A stretch of DNA of 64,000 bases from Eudorina sp. 2006-703-Eu-15 (Eukaryota; Chlorophyta; Chlorophyceae; Chlamydomonadales; Volvocaceae): assembly GCA_003117195.1 (NCBI GenBank), contig BDSI01000034.1:310001-374000 (forward strand). Direction: 5' to 3'. Shown in pieces: positions 22,935 to 34,600 of the stretch. Position 1 is the first letter of the stretch; every line of letters starts with the position of its first letter. The notes below the pieces were generated by a model. It made no database searches. It was given only the letters and a program-made list of their open reading frames with translations, and had not been told where the DNA came from. Made by a program: the position numbers and the translations under genes.

Positions 22935-23523
22935 GATGTGCATACATATTTTTGGGCGGGGCCCCAGCGCGAAGCGCGTTCGGGGGGCCCCGCCGCCCCC
23001 CTAGGATTGCCCATGTCCGTGTGTCCGGTAACGGCAAAACGTTCATTATCCGCTAAACTAATTCGCTATGTTTGTCATATTAATTGTCCTCTATTGCAAG
23101 GTGTAACTTTGGTTTGGCTGAAAAAAATTCTTTGCGCACAAACGGTCAAAGTAAAGCTCTGCGGTCTCCATGGACCCGAGTCAACATCCACCCAACGCCT
23201 CTCGCGCTCATAAGCTTGATTTGTGATCATCTGCTTGACAGACGGATGTGGTAGTGCAGAGGCGACTAGCGTTACGATAGTGATAATGCAGATGCCATGA
23301 CCGCCGTGTACTACAGGTTTGTTTCGGGGCTACCTACCTGCTTGAGCTTGCTGAATCTATCACGCCGATCCACCTTCAACATCAACGACACCCTCAATGG
23401 CACCCTTTCACTCTCTCACACTCTTGCGCGGTAATAGAGTTTTCGTTGTAAAGCAAGCGGCCTGTACGGATTGTAGGGGACCCCGCCCTTTTCCGGCTTC
23501 AAGGAAGCCGACCCCCTACTTGT
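22935..23523. repeat. Dispersed repeat B, short copy
   Basis: Counterpart of 15010-15983 lacking about 390 central bases. Here the sequence CTCTCGCGCTCAT joins directly to AAGCTTGATTTGTGATC, whereas in the other copy these words are separated. It lies just downstream of P450 copy C, as the long copy lies downstream of copy B. Confidence 0.75.
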
Positions 23524-23571
23524 TTATGCTTCTGTGCGAACTGGGGGATGGGTAGCTGACAGGGATAACAA

Positions 23572-23964
23572 ATGTGGCGTGTAAGTTCAGACATGTCCCG
23601 GGAGGCACCCATTGATAATTATGGAATTGGCTGTAACATGTTACTCCCTCCCTCATGCGGTCAGCTAGTCATGCGTTGCCTGCTGGTAGCGAGCAGGACA
23701 CGGTCGGTGAAATGTATTATTATTCACAAGCTAGCAAAGAAAATGGAAAACGATATGTCGAACTTGATGCGCACCGATCAATCCAATCTCAGTAAAGTTG
23801 TCGCCGAATTACTTCAAACCGGGAAGGCTTTCGTATTTCACTCGGTCGCGGGCGTACAAAAATTGGGGGTCAGGGCAAGTAAAAATTTAGGGACAGTCGT
23901 ATATGCCCACCATGTGATTTTCGGTCAAGCGTCATGCGTCAACGCCCTCAAACAAGGACGATAG
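23572..23964 (+). CDS. Unassigned 130-codon open frame
   Basis: An uninterrupted frame in a region of mixed composition. The C-terminal two thirds (KMENDMSNLMR, LSKVVAELLQTGKAF) read like an amphipathic helical protein, but I recognise no family. There is no clear Kozak context, splice partner or poly(A) signal nearby. It follows dispersed repeat B, so it may be a transposon remnant or a chance frame. Confidence 0.2.
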   Translation: MWRVSSDMSREAPIDNYGIGCNMLLPPSCGQLVMRCLLVASRTRSVKCIIIHKLAKKMENDMSNLMRTDQSNLSKVVAELLQTGKAFVFHSVAGVQKLGVRASKNLGTVVYAHHVIFGQASCVNALKQGR

Positions 23965-24050
23965 GAAGAAAAGAAACAGGAATATTACCAGGACCATTAC
24001 TATTATGAGACTCTGCAAAGATGTCCGTCCCTGACGTGCGGCCGAGGAAT

Positions 24051-24233
24051 GCACCCCCGCGCGGACTCCCGAAGACTCCCTGGAGTCCGCAACGGAATCG
24101 GCCCACGCCGCACGCATTCATGCGGACATTGTAACTGAATTGTTTGGTAGCATGTCCGCATGAATGCGTGCGGCGTGGGCCGATTCCGTTGCGGACTCCA
24201 GGCTACCGTCTTCGGGAGTCCGCGCGGGGGTGC
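24051..24233. repeat. Near-perfect long inverted repeat (hairpin)
   Basis: The left arm at 24051-24129 (79 bp) pairs with the right arm at 24152-24233 (82 bp). The only visible difference by eye is a small bulge near the middle, where the right arm has three extra bases. The loop is about 22 bases (24130-24151). Transcribed from either strand it would fold into a roughly 80-bp stem. No target duplication is evident at the edges and neither arm codes for a recognisable protein. Confidence 0.9.
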
Positions 24234-24594
24234 GACCACCAATTACTTGCCCGCTCGCTTCAACCGAAACAAGCCGATAAGAAATAATCAGATATATCTG
24301 AAAACTTCAAGCCGCTGTTGTCGTTGCCGATCGAAGTTGTTGTCCAGAAGACGTACGGAGAACCGTCGGATCGATATAAGTCAGCTGGTCGCTGATAGAG
24401 GTATATTGAGTAGCAGTAGATTGAGAAGTTATAAGCTATATTTGTGTGGCCTTGCCACCGAATGTCCGGGCCCGTATTTAAGCCATAAGATAGGGTAATG
24501 TTACAAGCTCATGGCCGCGCAGGCACAAACATAATCCAGTCTTAACGGCTCATAGCCGATATCAGTCAGTCTAAGAAATCAAAAGCAGGAATCA

Positions 24595-24743
24595 GAAACA
24601 GAATCAACCGGTCTCTCGTGCCGGGAAACGGACGCAGGTACGTTTGCACGTCAGTCAGTCAGGAAACCAGAAATCATGATTCAGAAGCAGACATCGGAAA
24701 CAGAATCAACCGGTCTCTCGTGCCGGGCAACGGACGCCGGTAC
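24595..24743. repeat. Two 47-bp direct repeats 102 bp apart
   Basis: Units at 24595-24641 and about 24697-24743 share GAATCAACCGGTCTCTCGTG followed by CCGGG, with two substitutions. The spacer contains related AGAAACAGAATC-like words. It may be part of an unrecognised transposon end. Confidence 0.7.
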
Positions 24744-25606
24744 TTAAGTCGGAGTTTGCACGTGCTAATCGACTGCCAAGTCACACCTTATATACTAAAT
24801 AATAAGAACCATCCCGAAGGGCCACAGAACACACTTGAAGCACCCAGAAATGATCAAGTCAGCCGGTTCCAGAACTCTCCGGAACAACCAGCAAGTTCCA
24901 ACAGCCTCCAGAACACAACGTTCACTCCAAAAGATATCAGACAATTCTACACAAGCAAGTTCGAGCAGACACTTCGGGAGCGTACGTCCTCCTTCTCCTG
25001 CGCACGCTTGGTGTTGTCGTTGGGTGTGGCTGTTGCTGTGGCTGTTGCTGTGGATGTGGCTGTTGCTGTGGATGTGGCCGTTGCTGTTGCTGTGGCTGTG
25101 GTGGGGAGAGTGGCGGTGGTGGCGGTGGTGGCGTGGGCGGTGGTGTGGGCGTTGGCGGGGTGGGTGGCGGCGGGGTGGGTGAGGTGGGCTGCGGTGGGGT
25201 GGGTGAGGTGGGCTGCGGTGGGGTGGGCGGCGCCGTGGGACGGGGTTGAGGTTGTGGTGGCACGATGGGGGGTGGCGGCGGTGGTGGCTGGGTTGGTGTT
25301 GGTGGCGAGGTGGGCAGCAATGGCAAGGGCGACGGCGGCGAGGTGGGCAGCAATGGCAAGGGCGACGGCGGCGAGTGCGGCGGGTAGGCGTCGTAGTTGT
25401 GGCTGCATGGTGACGGCGCGCGTCCGCTGGAGTTGGCGGCGCAGCTGTGACTGGGTGGTGCTGAGGTCTTTCGTCATGTGCTGTAGGTTGGAGCGCGTGG
25501 TGCTGGCGCGCGCTCTGGGCGCACACTGTACTTTCGTGCGCTTCAGCATGTTGGCGGGGGTGGCGGCGGCGGGGGTGGTGGTGGCGGCGGTGGTGGTCCT
25601 GTGGGG

Positions 25607-26617
25607 TCAGAGTTTATTGGTAGTTGGGCCGGGTTGTGGGTGATGTGGGTGATGTGGGTGGGTTGGTTGGGGTGGAAGGTCTGGATGGGCTGGGCGTATT
25701 GGGCTGGTGGGGCGGCGTAGGTGAAGGCGGGCTGGGCGGGAAAGGCGGGTTGGGCGGGGGTTTCGTAGGCGGTGTGGTGGTGGTGGTGGTTGGGCTGGGC
25801 GGGCGGGGCGGGGTTGTTGTTGTGGTAGGGGTGGTAGTTGGGCTGGGCTGGCGGTCCTGGGGGAGAGGCGGAGGGGGAGGGTGGAGGAAGGTGGGGGCGG
25901 CGAAGGTGGCGGCGGCGGCGGCAGCGTTGTCTGCAGCTGCATTGGAGGGGGGTGCTGCGCCGGTGGTGGTGGCGGTGGCTGCAGGGAAGTTGGTGTGTGG
26001 GGGGTGGGCTGCGCTGGCGGTGGCGGCGGCGGAGAGGTTGGTGTGCGTGAGGGGTGCTCCACTGGCGGCGGCGATGGCGGCGGCGGCGGCGGAGAAGGTG
26101 GTGTGCATGGGGGTGCTGCGCTGGCGGCGGCGGCGGCAGCGGCAGCAGCGGCGGTGGCGGCGGCGGCGGCAGCGGAGAAGGTGGTGTGTGTGGGGGGTGC
26201 TGCGCTGGTGGCGGCGGCGGCTGTGGCGGCGGCGGCGGCGGCGGCGGCGGGGAAGATTGTGTGCGAGGACGCTTGGAAGTCGCCCGGCGGGGGCGGGATG
26301 GGGGTGGATGGCGTTGGCGGCTGCTGCGGGACGCCGCGCTGCAGGCAGGCCGGGTGGGAGAGGTGGAAGAGGTGGGTGAGGTTGGCGCTGTCGGCGAGCG
26401 GCACTTGCAGGAGGTGCTGGATGTTGGCTGGGCGGCAGGCGTGGCACCAGGCGACGAGTTGCAGGTCGCTGCGGGCGCGTCCGGCGAGTGCCTCCTGGAG
26501 CCGGTACGCGCACTGCGGGCAGACCTGGGTTTGCGCGAAGACGTCGCCAACCAGGCTAGGGTACCGCACGGCTCGCCAGTTGCCGCAGATGATGCAGTGG
26601 CCCTCGATCTTGGCTCC
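25607..26617 (-). pseudogene. Proline-rich protein segment with cysteine cluster, uncharacterised
   Basis: On the minus strand the frame opens after a stop at 26618-26620 with GHCIICGNWRAVRYP, then VCPQCAYRL and WCHACRP: three CxxC pairs within about 60 codons, as in a zinc-binding module. A His/Cys stretch (LFHLSHPACLQR) follows, then more than 200 residues rich in Pro, Ala, Thr and Ser. The in-frame sequence upstream of the stop (about 26621-26700) also reads as protein, so TGA may replace a sense codon such as TGG. A further frame at 24947-25549 minus (LQHMTKDLSTTQSQLRRQL) may be a downstream exon. I do not recognise the family. G/C-rich triplet repeats keep all frames open, so only the cysteine part is strong evidence of real coding origin. 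Confidence 0.4.
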
Positions 26618-27659
26618 TCATGGTTCGAAGGTGGTGGAGAGTTGCGGGGTATACTCTTGCAGCGGTGAGGCGTTGAGTGGTGGGGGTAGGAGTACTCGGG
26701 GTAGCCCCGATGACCAGGAAGTGTGGCGGGGTTGCAGCGGACTGGTGGGGGTGCTGGGCTGGGCTGTCTGTCGCTGAGGCTGCTGCTGTGGTGTCTGGGG
26801 TTGCTGCTGCTGCTGTAGGGGTGCGAGCGGTGCGACATGGCGGCGGCGGCGGCGGGGCGCGGGCGTACTAGCGATGGCAGGAGTAGGGGCGGTCCCGGCG
26901 AGGCACAGCGCGGGGTGGCGAGCCGGGCAGGCTGAGCACTGAACCTAACAGCGAGCAGGCGCAAGGCAACATGGCGTGAGACATGCAGGGTCCGCCATGA
27001 AGTCATGACAAGCACGAGGCTTGATGGCGGAACGAGGAAAAAGACCTCGCGTAGTTGTGTTATTTAAGCAGGCAGAACAGGAGTGCGTGATATGCGAGGG
27101 ACCGAGCGGTTCCCATTAATTTGCCCGTACTCGTGCAAAAATAACCCAAAGCCCGATCCCTAGAATGAATAGAAGGCTGCGGTGTCGGAAGAGCGCTGTC
27201 GATTTTTGGCGCGCTTTTGGCGCGCTCGGAATACTACCAGCTGGTGCGGGTCGGCTGCCTTGGCCACGCAGACTCACACCACAATGCCGTGCGTGCGTGC
27301 GATCCTCGCGTTGTAATCGTAATGTACCCACCTGCAACGCTGCAAGCAAAATGCCGTGTAGTCAGCACCGCCGTAGACGATCCGGAACGATGCGTAATAA
27401 CGTAATGATGTGTGCGAGCGAAAAAGCGTGCATGCCAAGGCAGCAAAGGGGATAGAATGCGGCGTCATTGATGCATAAGTAGGGCGGCAAGGGTCGTACG
27501 GCATACGAATAACGACAGTTGGGCAAGGGCGAACGAAACAGGTAAGGCGATAGACAAAACAGGTAGGGCAATATGCGATTGGTAGGTAAGGTTGACGTCA
27601 ATGATATGCATAAGGTGTGTGTGTGTGTGTCACTTCTGGATTCGCGGCTGCTGAATATC

Positions 27660-27860
27660 CAAGGGAAAATCCTCAGGCAAAACTCCAAGGCGCACATGTT
27701 CCCAACCGCTCATCAACCACCAGCGGGGTCCGCCGTAACATCCATGATTGAAAACCACTTCCTCATGGCTGTCACAATTGATCCTTCGAGGAGTGCTTCG
27801 AAAGCGTCCAATCAACACGCTTGCCAATCTCGTCACAGTCGAGCGGCAAACTGTTCCATC
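27660..27860 (+). repeat. Dispersed repeat C, copy 1
   Basis: Matches the reverse complement of about 43900-44110, sharing CTTCCTCATGGCTGTCACAA, TTGATCCTTCG and ACGCTTGCCAATCTC. The interior differs by substitutions. No coding function is evident. Confidence 0.75.
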
Positions 27861-28329
27861 CAGACATCATATGTAATCCAAAGACGAGGGAACCCGCAAC
27901 ACTGAGATCCCCCACCCTTTCCACTCGGGATGGGTGAGGGCAGCAACTCGGGATGGGTGAGGGCCGTAACTCGCTCGGCACGCAAAATCGTGTACGTAAC
28001 TGAGCCTCGCTGCTTCTGGACACGATTCCCAAAACCCATTATTTGCTTTGAGGTGTAGTAATGAACGGGAAGTTGCGCTAGCTCCGTCCGCAAACAGAAG
28101 CCGGTGGGCTGGTCGGGCGGCACCCACGATTTGAGGCGTGTACAAGATTTGCAACTGGACCGCGTCATCCAGCAGGCTCGCTTCGAACAGACCTTACCTC
28201 CGCCAGGTTATTGCCATCACGGCGCCTCTACGTATCTCCAATCGCCCGTTCCACGCAGGGCTTCCGCGAGCACAAAAGGACCCCATGCCTCGCATCCGTA
28301 TAACATTATTGCGCTCACTTGGGTAGTGA

Positions 28330-29000
28330 GGCATGTAGCTGGGGTTGGCCCAAGTTGTGAGCCAAAAGTTCATGCCCTTCTTGCCAAGGCTAATCGTCCA
28401 TTTTCCGGTCGTACGATAAATGACGATTCCTTTTCTTCTCATGCCTCCCAGTCATGGCGCTGTCCAGCACCACGACCCCGCCCTGTGGCCCGAGCCCGAG
28501 CGCTTCCTGCCCGAGCGCTTCCTGCCGGGTGGCGCCGCCAGCTCCGCCCCCCCGCGGCCTGGACTGGCTTCGGAATGGGGGCGAGGATGTGTGTGGGCCA
28601 CAAGCTGGCCATGATGGTGGGTGGCGGCGCGGGTCGATCGCGTGGGCTGACAGGGTTGCTGGGTCGCGGTATTGTTGATTCATTCTGCCGTATGCCGTAC
28701 GTGTTGCCCAGGTGTCCAATTACAAATCGCCTTACAGTCCTAGTCTTCGTGTCACCTCAAATCGGTTCCCAATTAGCCCTTACATACGTGCCTCTACTGC
28801 ACTCGGGCCAAATTAATCCCACTCCTCACCGCGCTTCCCCCTCGCTACAGATCACCCAGGCCACCCTGGTATCCCTGCTGCGGCGCTACACCTTCGAGTT
28901 GGCCCCCGGGCAGCAGCCGACGCCCGCCATGGCCACCGGCCTCACCTTCGGGCCTCAGAACGGGGTGTGGCTGCGAGTGCGCAGCAGGGCAGCAGCTTAA
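28330..29000 (+). pseudogene. Cytochrome P450 copy D, 3' remnant
   Basis: Begins in sequence resembling intron 11 of copies B and C, then a damaged exon 12 (28452-28616) and an exon 13 (28851-29000) that is open to a TAA stop. Exon 12 has lost bases before and after the CTGTCCAGC stretch and one base near 28550, so PERF and the heme loop FGMGARMCVG fall in different frames. No exons 1-11 are found upstream. It is a truncated, non-functional duplicate closest to copies B and C. Confidence 0.9.
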
Positions 29001-29274
29001 GGTGTTGGTGTTAGTTGACCAAGAATGGAGCGAAGAGGAGATGATTCAATGGCTCAATTCAGTGTCGGCCTGTTGTTACCAGTGCTAATAATGTTGTACA
29101 CGGTCGTACACGGTCGTACAGGCTGGGTAGCCTGTCAGTACCGACCATCCCCTTGCTTGTCGGGTCCACAGCCACCTATCCGTCGTAGTGACTGATCAAA
29201 AGCGTCATTGCTTACAATGTCACATTGCGTGTTTTTAAGCGTTCTTTGCGTGCCCTTGGGCCTCCGGCTCGTAT

Positions 29275-29430
29275 GCATGGGTGCGGGGTGTGTTTCGGTG
29301 CAGTTGTGGAGCCGACCTGCTGTCCGGTGCGCCAAGGTGGCGCGGTTTCGTTTTCGCAGCGTGTGGTGAGGAGGCTATACCGTATACGGCTGTCACCGAT
29401 GACCCGCGGGGTCCACTCTCCACTGTAACA
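29275..29430 (+). mobile_element. LINE 3' UTR fragment
   Basis: Matches the 3' ends of the two LINE copies at 52618-57405, sharing GTGTTTCGGTGCA, GGTGAGGAGGCTAT and TGACCCGCGGGGTCCACT, and ending in CACTGTAACA. Only the tail is present, as expected of 5' truncation during target-primed insertion. Confidence 0.8.
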
Positions 29431-29647
29431 TTTTTTGATAGTAAAATGATTGGTTGCACAGGTATGGGGTTATGCACCCCAACCATATAACAGAGACATC
29501 CCTGTTGTGAGGGTTGCTTAGGCGTACCACGGCCCAGAACTGCTTACCTGACAGCCAGCGCGGGCCGTCGGCCCTGAACCAACAGCAAGCGGGGTAATAG
29601 GAAAAGGGCTTTTAGGTAGAGCTGGGTACTTGACTAGCTGATGATGA

Positions 29648-30022
29648 GCCGGACTACAGGCTCGGACGCCTTCAAACTATGTGCCTGGCGGGGAACCTCT
29701 GGAGGGGACGGCAGTTTTTGCGCTGACAGGGGGCACATGTCCGAGCTGCTCAGGAACGCGCCCCGGGTGCTGCAAGGACTTGAGGGGGTTGAACCGCGGG
29801 CTACGTCGCCCAGATGTGCGTTTGGTGTGCATCCCGGCGCGCTGGTAACATGCGTGGTGTGTTGGCCAGTATGGCTGCATGAACCCCCCGCGGGTGATGG
29901 AGGATGGGTGTGCAGTCCTTGGTAGGGGTTGACCTGGGTTGATGAGATGAGGCGCCTGCGAACTAGCTATCTGGGCCCGTTGGAACACCCGGTCGGGACT
30001 CAGGGTCCACCTTGTAACGGTT
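29648..30022 (+). repeat. Dispersed repeat D, plus-orientation copy with TTGTAACGG tail
   Basis: 29648-29860 is close to the reverse complement of about 34965-35150 (intron 6 of P450 copy E). The right end carries GGTCGGGACTCAGGGTCCAC and then CTTGTAACGGTTA, also seen at about 33798-33838 and, diverged, at about 37395-37432. The tail resembles a LINE 3' end. Confidence 0.7.
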
Positions 30023-31603
30023 AATTCGCTTATTAACTCGATTGAAGCAATTGAAATTACAGTCTATCAAGAGTACATTAAGAGCGAACTGAGCCCCGAG
30101 ATAGAGAGCCGTTGAAAATCTGCTCCAATATATACCACGGCCGCCGATGCCCGTGAAGTGCGCAAGACGCGGTGTAACTCCCTGACAATTGCAAAGGCCG
30201 CCTGTCAACGCACTGAAACATTTCACATTGTCGAAATGGTACTTTGCGTAAAGGAGTTAGGGGGAAAGTAAAAGACTTTAAGGCTTGGTGACAGTCTGTG
30301 ACAGTCTGTGATTTGCCAAACCTGAATTGCATCCGCTAGCTTTCGCTGTGAGCACATTGATAAATCCCCTAATAATTATGTTTATTCAATCATTCGGAAG
30401 TAATTTGGTGTCGGTCTGAAGTAAACCCTCACGGTATGTCAGCTGCTTCCGACTGCGGGCATTTCTGGTTATTCTCTTCAATAACAAAGTTGCGAAGTGT
30501 TGATAAAACTTCATTTTATAGCTGAAACGTTTTCCAGGGCTGCGCATCTTTCCGTGTCCTGTCCTTGTTTCATGCCACACGTGCATACTATTGTCATTCT
30601 CGACCTGCTGACCTAGAACGGAATATGGAATCTTAAATGCATCATGGCAATATAGAAAGCAATCTGCAGTTCATCATCCGCCTTCGGGCACTGCTTCAGA
30701 GACCAAACCCTTATGACACCGATGACACAGATCAACCGTCCGCCCACTAGCGGCATGTTTTCCAGCCGTTCATCGTGCGTACTAGGCCGGATGGCCTTTG
30801 TTCAATATGTTCAGTTACATGTTGTTCTACGACACAATTTGCGCCCGCATCTGTGCATTGATCCCGTGGCATCTATGGCCTGCCCAACCGCTGCGCCGTC
30901 CACATCTAAGGCCTGCAGCATGCCCTCCACGCCGCAACACCGACCGCACATATTTCAATCAGTTATGTGCCCAATGTTTTGTTTACTGTGCAGCGTAAAA
31001 GTGCCGTAATTTCGTATTGCGCCGTCCCCTCGCCGTTAGCATCTAGGACCGCACACCCTGCCAGTCACAACAGCCGCTGCTCGACACCATCTAAAGCGCC
31101 TATCCGACTGTTTTGAAAATAGAATGCAATTTATTCTTTCCAAAAATGATGAAACAAATGCACTTTACTTGTAGAAGATGATTTGAGGATTTAGAGTTCT
31201 ACTTGTGTACGACGTGCAGTTTTACGATGATCCCGTTGAACGTAAATATACCGCAAACCCTTAAAGCCGGGGAGCCTACGCAGGTTTACTGTGGTTGCGG
31301 TGGTACTTCAGCTGCCTTGGCCGCTCCCTACGGATGGTCTCCTCCCCTTCCGCACAAACCAACTAGGGTTGCAACTCGACAGAGAAATTCCACGGCCAGC
31401 AAGCCGCGGTAGGAACACATTCATGTAAATGTTCATTATCTGTTAAATAAATTGTTACTATCCTGACAAGTAAAGACATAACACTACGCAACCGATCGCG
31501 AGACGACGGGCAAGCACAGCGACAAACTGCGCGGACTTCTGCGCGACGCGCGTGGAGCTCTGAGGATTTAACTCCCAAATTTTGCCACTTGAAATTTCAA
31601 AAG

Positions 31604-34600
31604 ATGCCCCTCGCATCATTGTTCGCGGCCGTGAGCCCGGCTATCCCGGCGGTCGTCGCCCACATCGCAACGCCCATCGGGTGGCTGCTCGCCGCCCTGG
31701 CTGTACTGGTGGGTGCTCTAGGACCACTAGTATTTTATGAGAAATGAATTGAGTGCTGAGATTTGCTCGCAACGCTGTAGTCATATTGAAGCGCCTTACT
31801 GCTTGACAGCAAGGCCCGGCGAAACCCTGGATGCCCGCCGCAACCCGAACTCGCTCCCTGCTTCCTTGTATATAACCATTCCTCTTCAGGCGGGCTGTCT
31901 GGTGTGGATGGGGCTGTACCCGCTGCGGAGATGGCGGTACCGCCATTTCCCGGGTGAGTGGGCGGGTGGGATCGGCTGACGATCGAGGGGCAACGCACAA
32001 TGTTGAGGAGTACCTGCGTCAAAATTTAGTTTGGGGCGCGAAAGGGTGGAGTTGTCGTTATCGGTCGAACTTGGTTCCGTACGTTGCCGTGAGTCTTGGT
32101 TCCCTCCGCGTGATTAGTTCGCTGTGATTGTTCTGTCGCGGGCGGCCGCAGCTGCTCGCCTTTGTTGTCGCCCCGGCCTCTCGCCGCGGACCTTAAGATT
32201 AATTATCGCCGGCCTCGACAGAGCGTGTCGCCAGAGCGCATCGATTCGCTTGCTTGCCGCTGCTCCTGATGCCGATCGGTCCCCTGATTACTTTGCGATG
32301 CAGCGAGCCCCTTCATCGTTAGTTAGCCAGCCTGGGTCAGCCGTACCGTGCGGTGCGAAATACAGCCAAGCAAGTGGCAAGTTTAGCCGATTTGGGGGGT
32401 ATTCTTTCCAGGATGATCGTATCAGTCACCAGCAAGTGCTTAGCATCGCCCGGCCTGCAGATGGCATTGCAACATGCATGCCGCGAACTCGAGTTCGTTA
32501 AAAGTCCAACTGATGACCCCATGCAAGAACCAACTTCTTGCCACCGAATTCCCCAGGTCCCTTCGGCCTCCCCTTCCTGGGCAACCTCCCGCAACTGGCC
32601 GCTATGGACATCACCGGGTACCTGTTGTACGGAGCGAAAAAGTACGGCCCGATCTATAAGGTAGGAATGCTGGCGCCTTTTACGCTTGTTTGCCCAATTC
32701 GGCCTCCGCATACGACGCGTTCTGCGCTTGTTTTAGGTAGTCGCCAAACACCTCAAGCTAGGCTGTTGGATTTATTCGGGGCATGTTTATTTTCCGGGTA
32801 ATCCACACAGCACACACCCACACCCTTGTTCCGTCGTTGTTGTGGCAAAGTACCGTATCGCTTGCAGGTTGTTATGGTAAGTGTATGGGTCACTGGTTCG
32901 GGTCGGGCGGGTCTCTCATAAAACACACAATCAGGACTATGTAACTGTTGCACGGCGGACCCCTCGTCTCGACCGGGCGTGCCAACGGGCCCAGAAAGCT
33001 CGTAGGCGCCGCATCTCGTTAACCCCAACCAAGAACTGCGCACCCATCCGCCGGCACCCGCTGGGGGTCATGCATCCGTACCGGCCAACACACCAGATTA
33101 CCAACGCGCCAGCAATTCGGACTGTTCGGACCATGTTCCGCCTCCGCCGTCCCCTTCTCCCTTCCCCTGGATCTCCCCAGATCTGGTTCGGCACTCGGCC
33201 GTGGCTGGTAATCAGCGACCCCGACCTGGTGCGGTGAGTGATGACGGAGGGGCGGTAGGCAGGGGCAAGGTTGGATTTACGGTGGGGTCGCGTTCAGTAG
33301 GGGTCGTCAAGGGGCGTTCGGACCTGGAGGAAGGCATGGAAACTAGTGACTGGGGACAACGCGATCAGAAGTACAAGTGGCCGGACCCAAATAAGACACT
33401 CCCAGCGCGCCGCTCTGGTTCTTACATTCTTATAGTTCTTTGTCTTGCGGCACACCGGCACCCACGCACCTGATGGCCCAAGCCATTTATCCTACAGCAG
33501 ACACTCAAGTGCGGGATCTCAATCCCAACCCCGTACTTCTCCATGCCCCTTTTGCCGCTAGGCCGCTCCTGCTGCTTCCGTTGTTCACTGGCCCCTTGGC
33601 CAGCTCACCAGCCGCACGGCCAGCTAGCCCACCACGCACCTCCGTCCAACCCTATCTATCCCCAACCCCGCAGCAAGATCGGCATGCAGTCCACCGCCCG
33701 ACCGCCGGACATGGCCACCTACCTGGACGTGCTGACGGGCGAGGCTCGAGAAACGGGGGATGCAAACATCATCTTCCAGCAGTGAGTTACCCGTTGGAAC
33801 GCCCGGTCGGGACTCAGGGTCCACCTTGTAACGGTTACATCATTCAGTGATTGGTGGTCGGGGGGGAGGGGCATATTATGATATCAAAGATGCATGGGGA
33901 ACCAAGTAAGGTGGGGCGCGAGGACCGACCGCCGTGACTATATATCACCCGGCGGGCAAATGTCTGGAGTACGAACCGACACCAGTAGCCCACTGCGGTA
34001 TGCAGCTGCTGTCACGTACGCCTCCCTTTTTGCAAGTGCACCGCCCCTGCCACTGGCTGGAGCGAGAGTTCGTTCCCACGTGGTTTTGTTTGTGTCCCTG
34101 CGCGATGACCTGCCTGTCTGTCTGTCTGTCCAAACGGTCATGCGATGCTTCCCGCAGTGGTGAGGCGTGGCGCAGGTCCCGCCGAGCCTTTGAGGTGACC
34201 GTCGTGCACCCCAGCAGGTGAGTAATGACTGATGAGGGAGGCCGCCGCACGCAATCCACCCACTCACATAGGGGAAGTGTGGGGCGGCTGCCTCGGACTC
34301 AGGACTCCAGGTTGTTCCGGCTGGCAGGAAGTAGGTCAGGGGAACCCGTAGCGTGGCAGGGCAGCTGAATGGCTTGGCCAAAGACGGCCGGATGGGGTCG
34401 TCGGCTCGTCGCGGACGAGTACTGCCTGCGTGTGTGTTTGTGTGTGTGCGTGTTTGTGTGTTTGTGCGTGTGTGCGTGTAAATCGCTACATATCTGCCGG
34501 GCCGACGCTGGCCGGGGGCGCTAACCCGCCCCATACGGGAGACCGCCGAAGCACTCTCCCAGAGAACTGAGAGAGGGGCGAGGAGACACAGCACGGGACC

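Larger units (their letters stand above)
22850..28329. other. Gap between P450 copies C and D: repeats, hairpin, Pro-rich relic
   Basis: Contains dispersed repeat B (22935-23523), an unassigned 130-codon frame (23572-23964), the long hairpin, a 102-bp spaced direct repeat, the proline-rich minus-strand segment, and from about 27660 to 27860 a repeat shared with the OPR gene intron. 27100-27660 and 27860-28329 show nothing I can assign, apart from two tandem GGGATGGGTGAGGG words near 27930. Confidence 0.5.
29001..31603. other. Gap between P450 copies D and E: LINE remnants and AT-rich sequence
   Basis: Holds a LINE 3' tail (about 29275-29430) and a second repeat family (29648-30022). From 30030 to 31600 the sequence is AT-richer, with short frames that show no recognisable motif. 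I see no supported gene. The last 100 bases precede the copy E start and probably include its promoter, without a clear TATA box. Confidence 0.5.

Noticed and set aside
24618..25643. 341-codon plus-strand frame
   Set aside because: Val/Ala/Trp-rich translation of GTG/GCG triplet repeats, without start context or motif.
28104..29000. Copy D as a single-exon functional P450
   Set aside because: The open frame runs through an intron and changes frame between PERF and the heme loop; exons 1-11 are absent.
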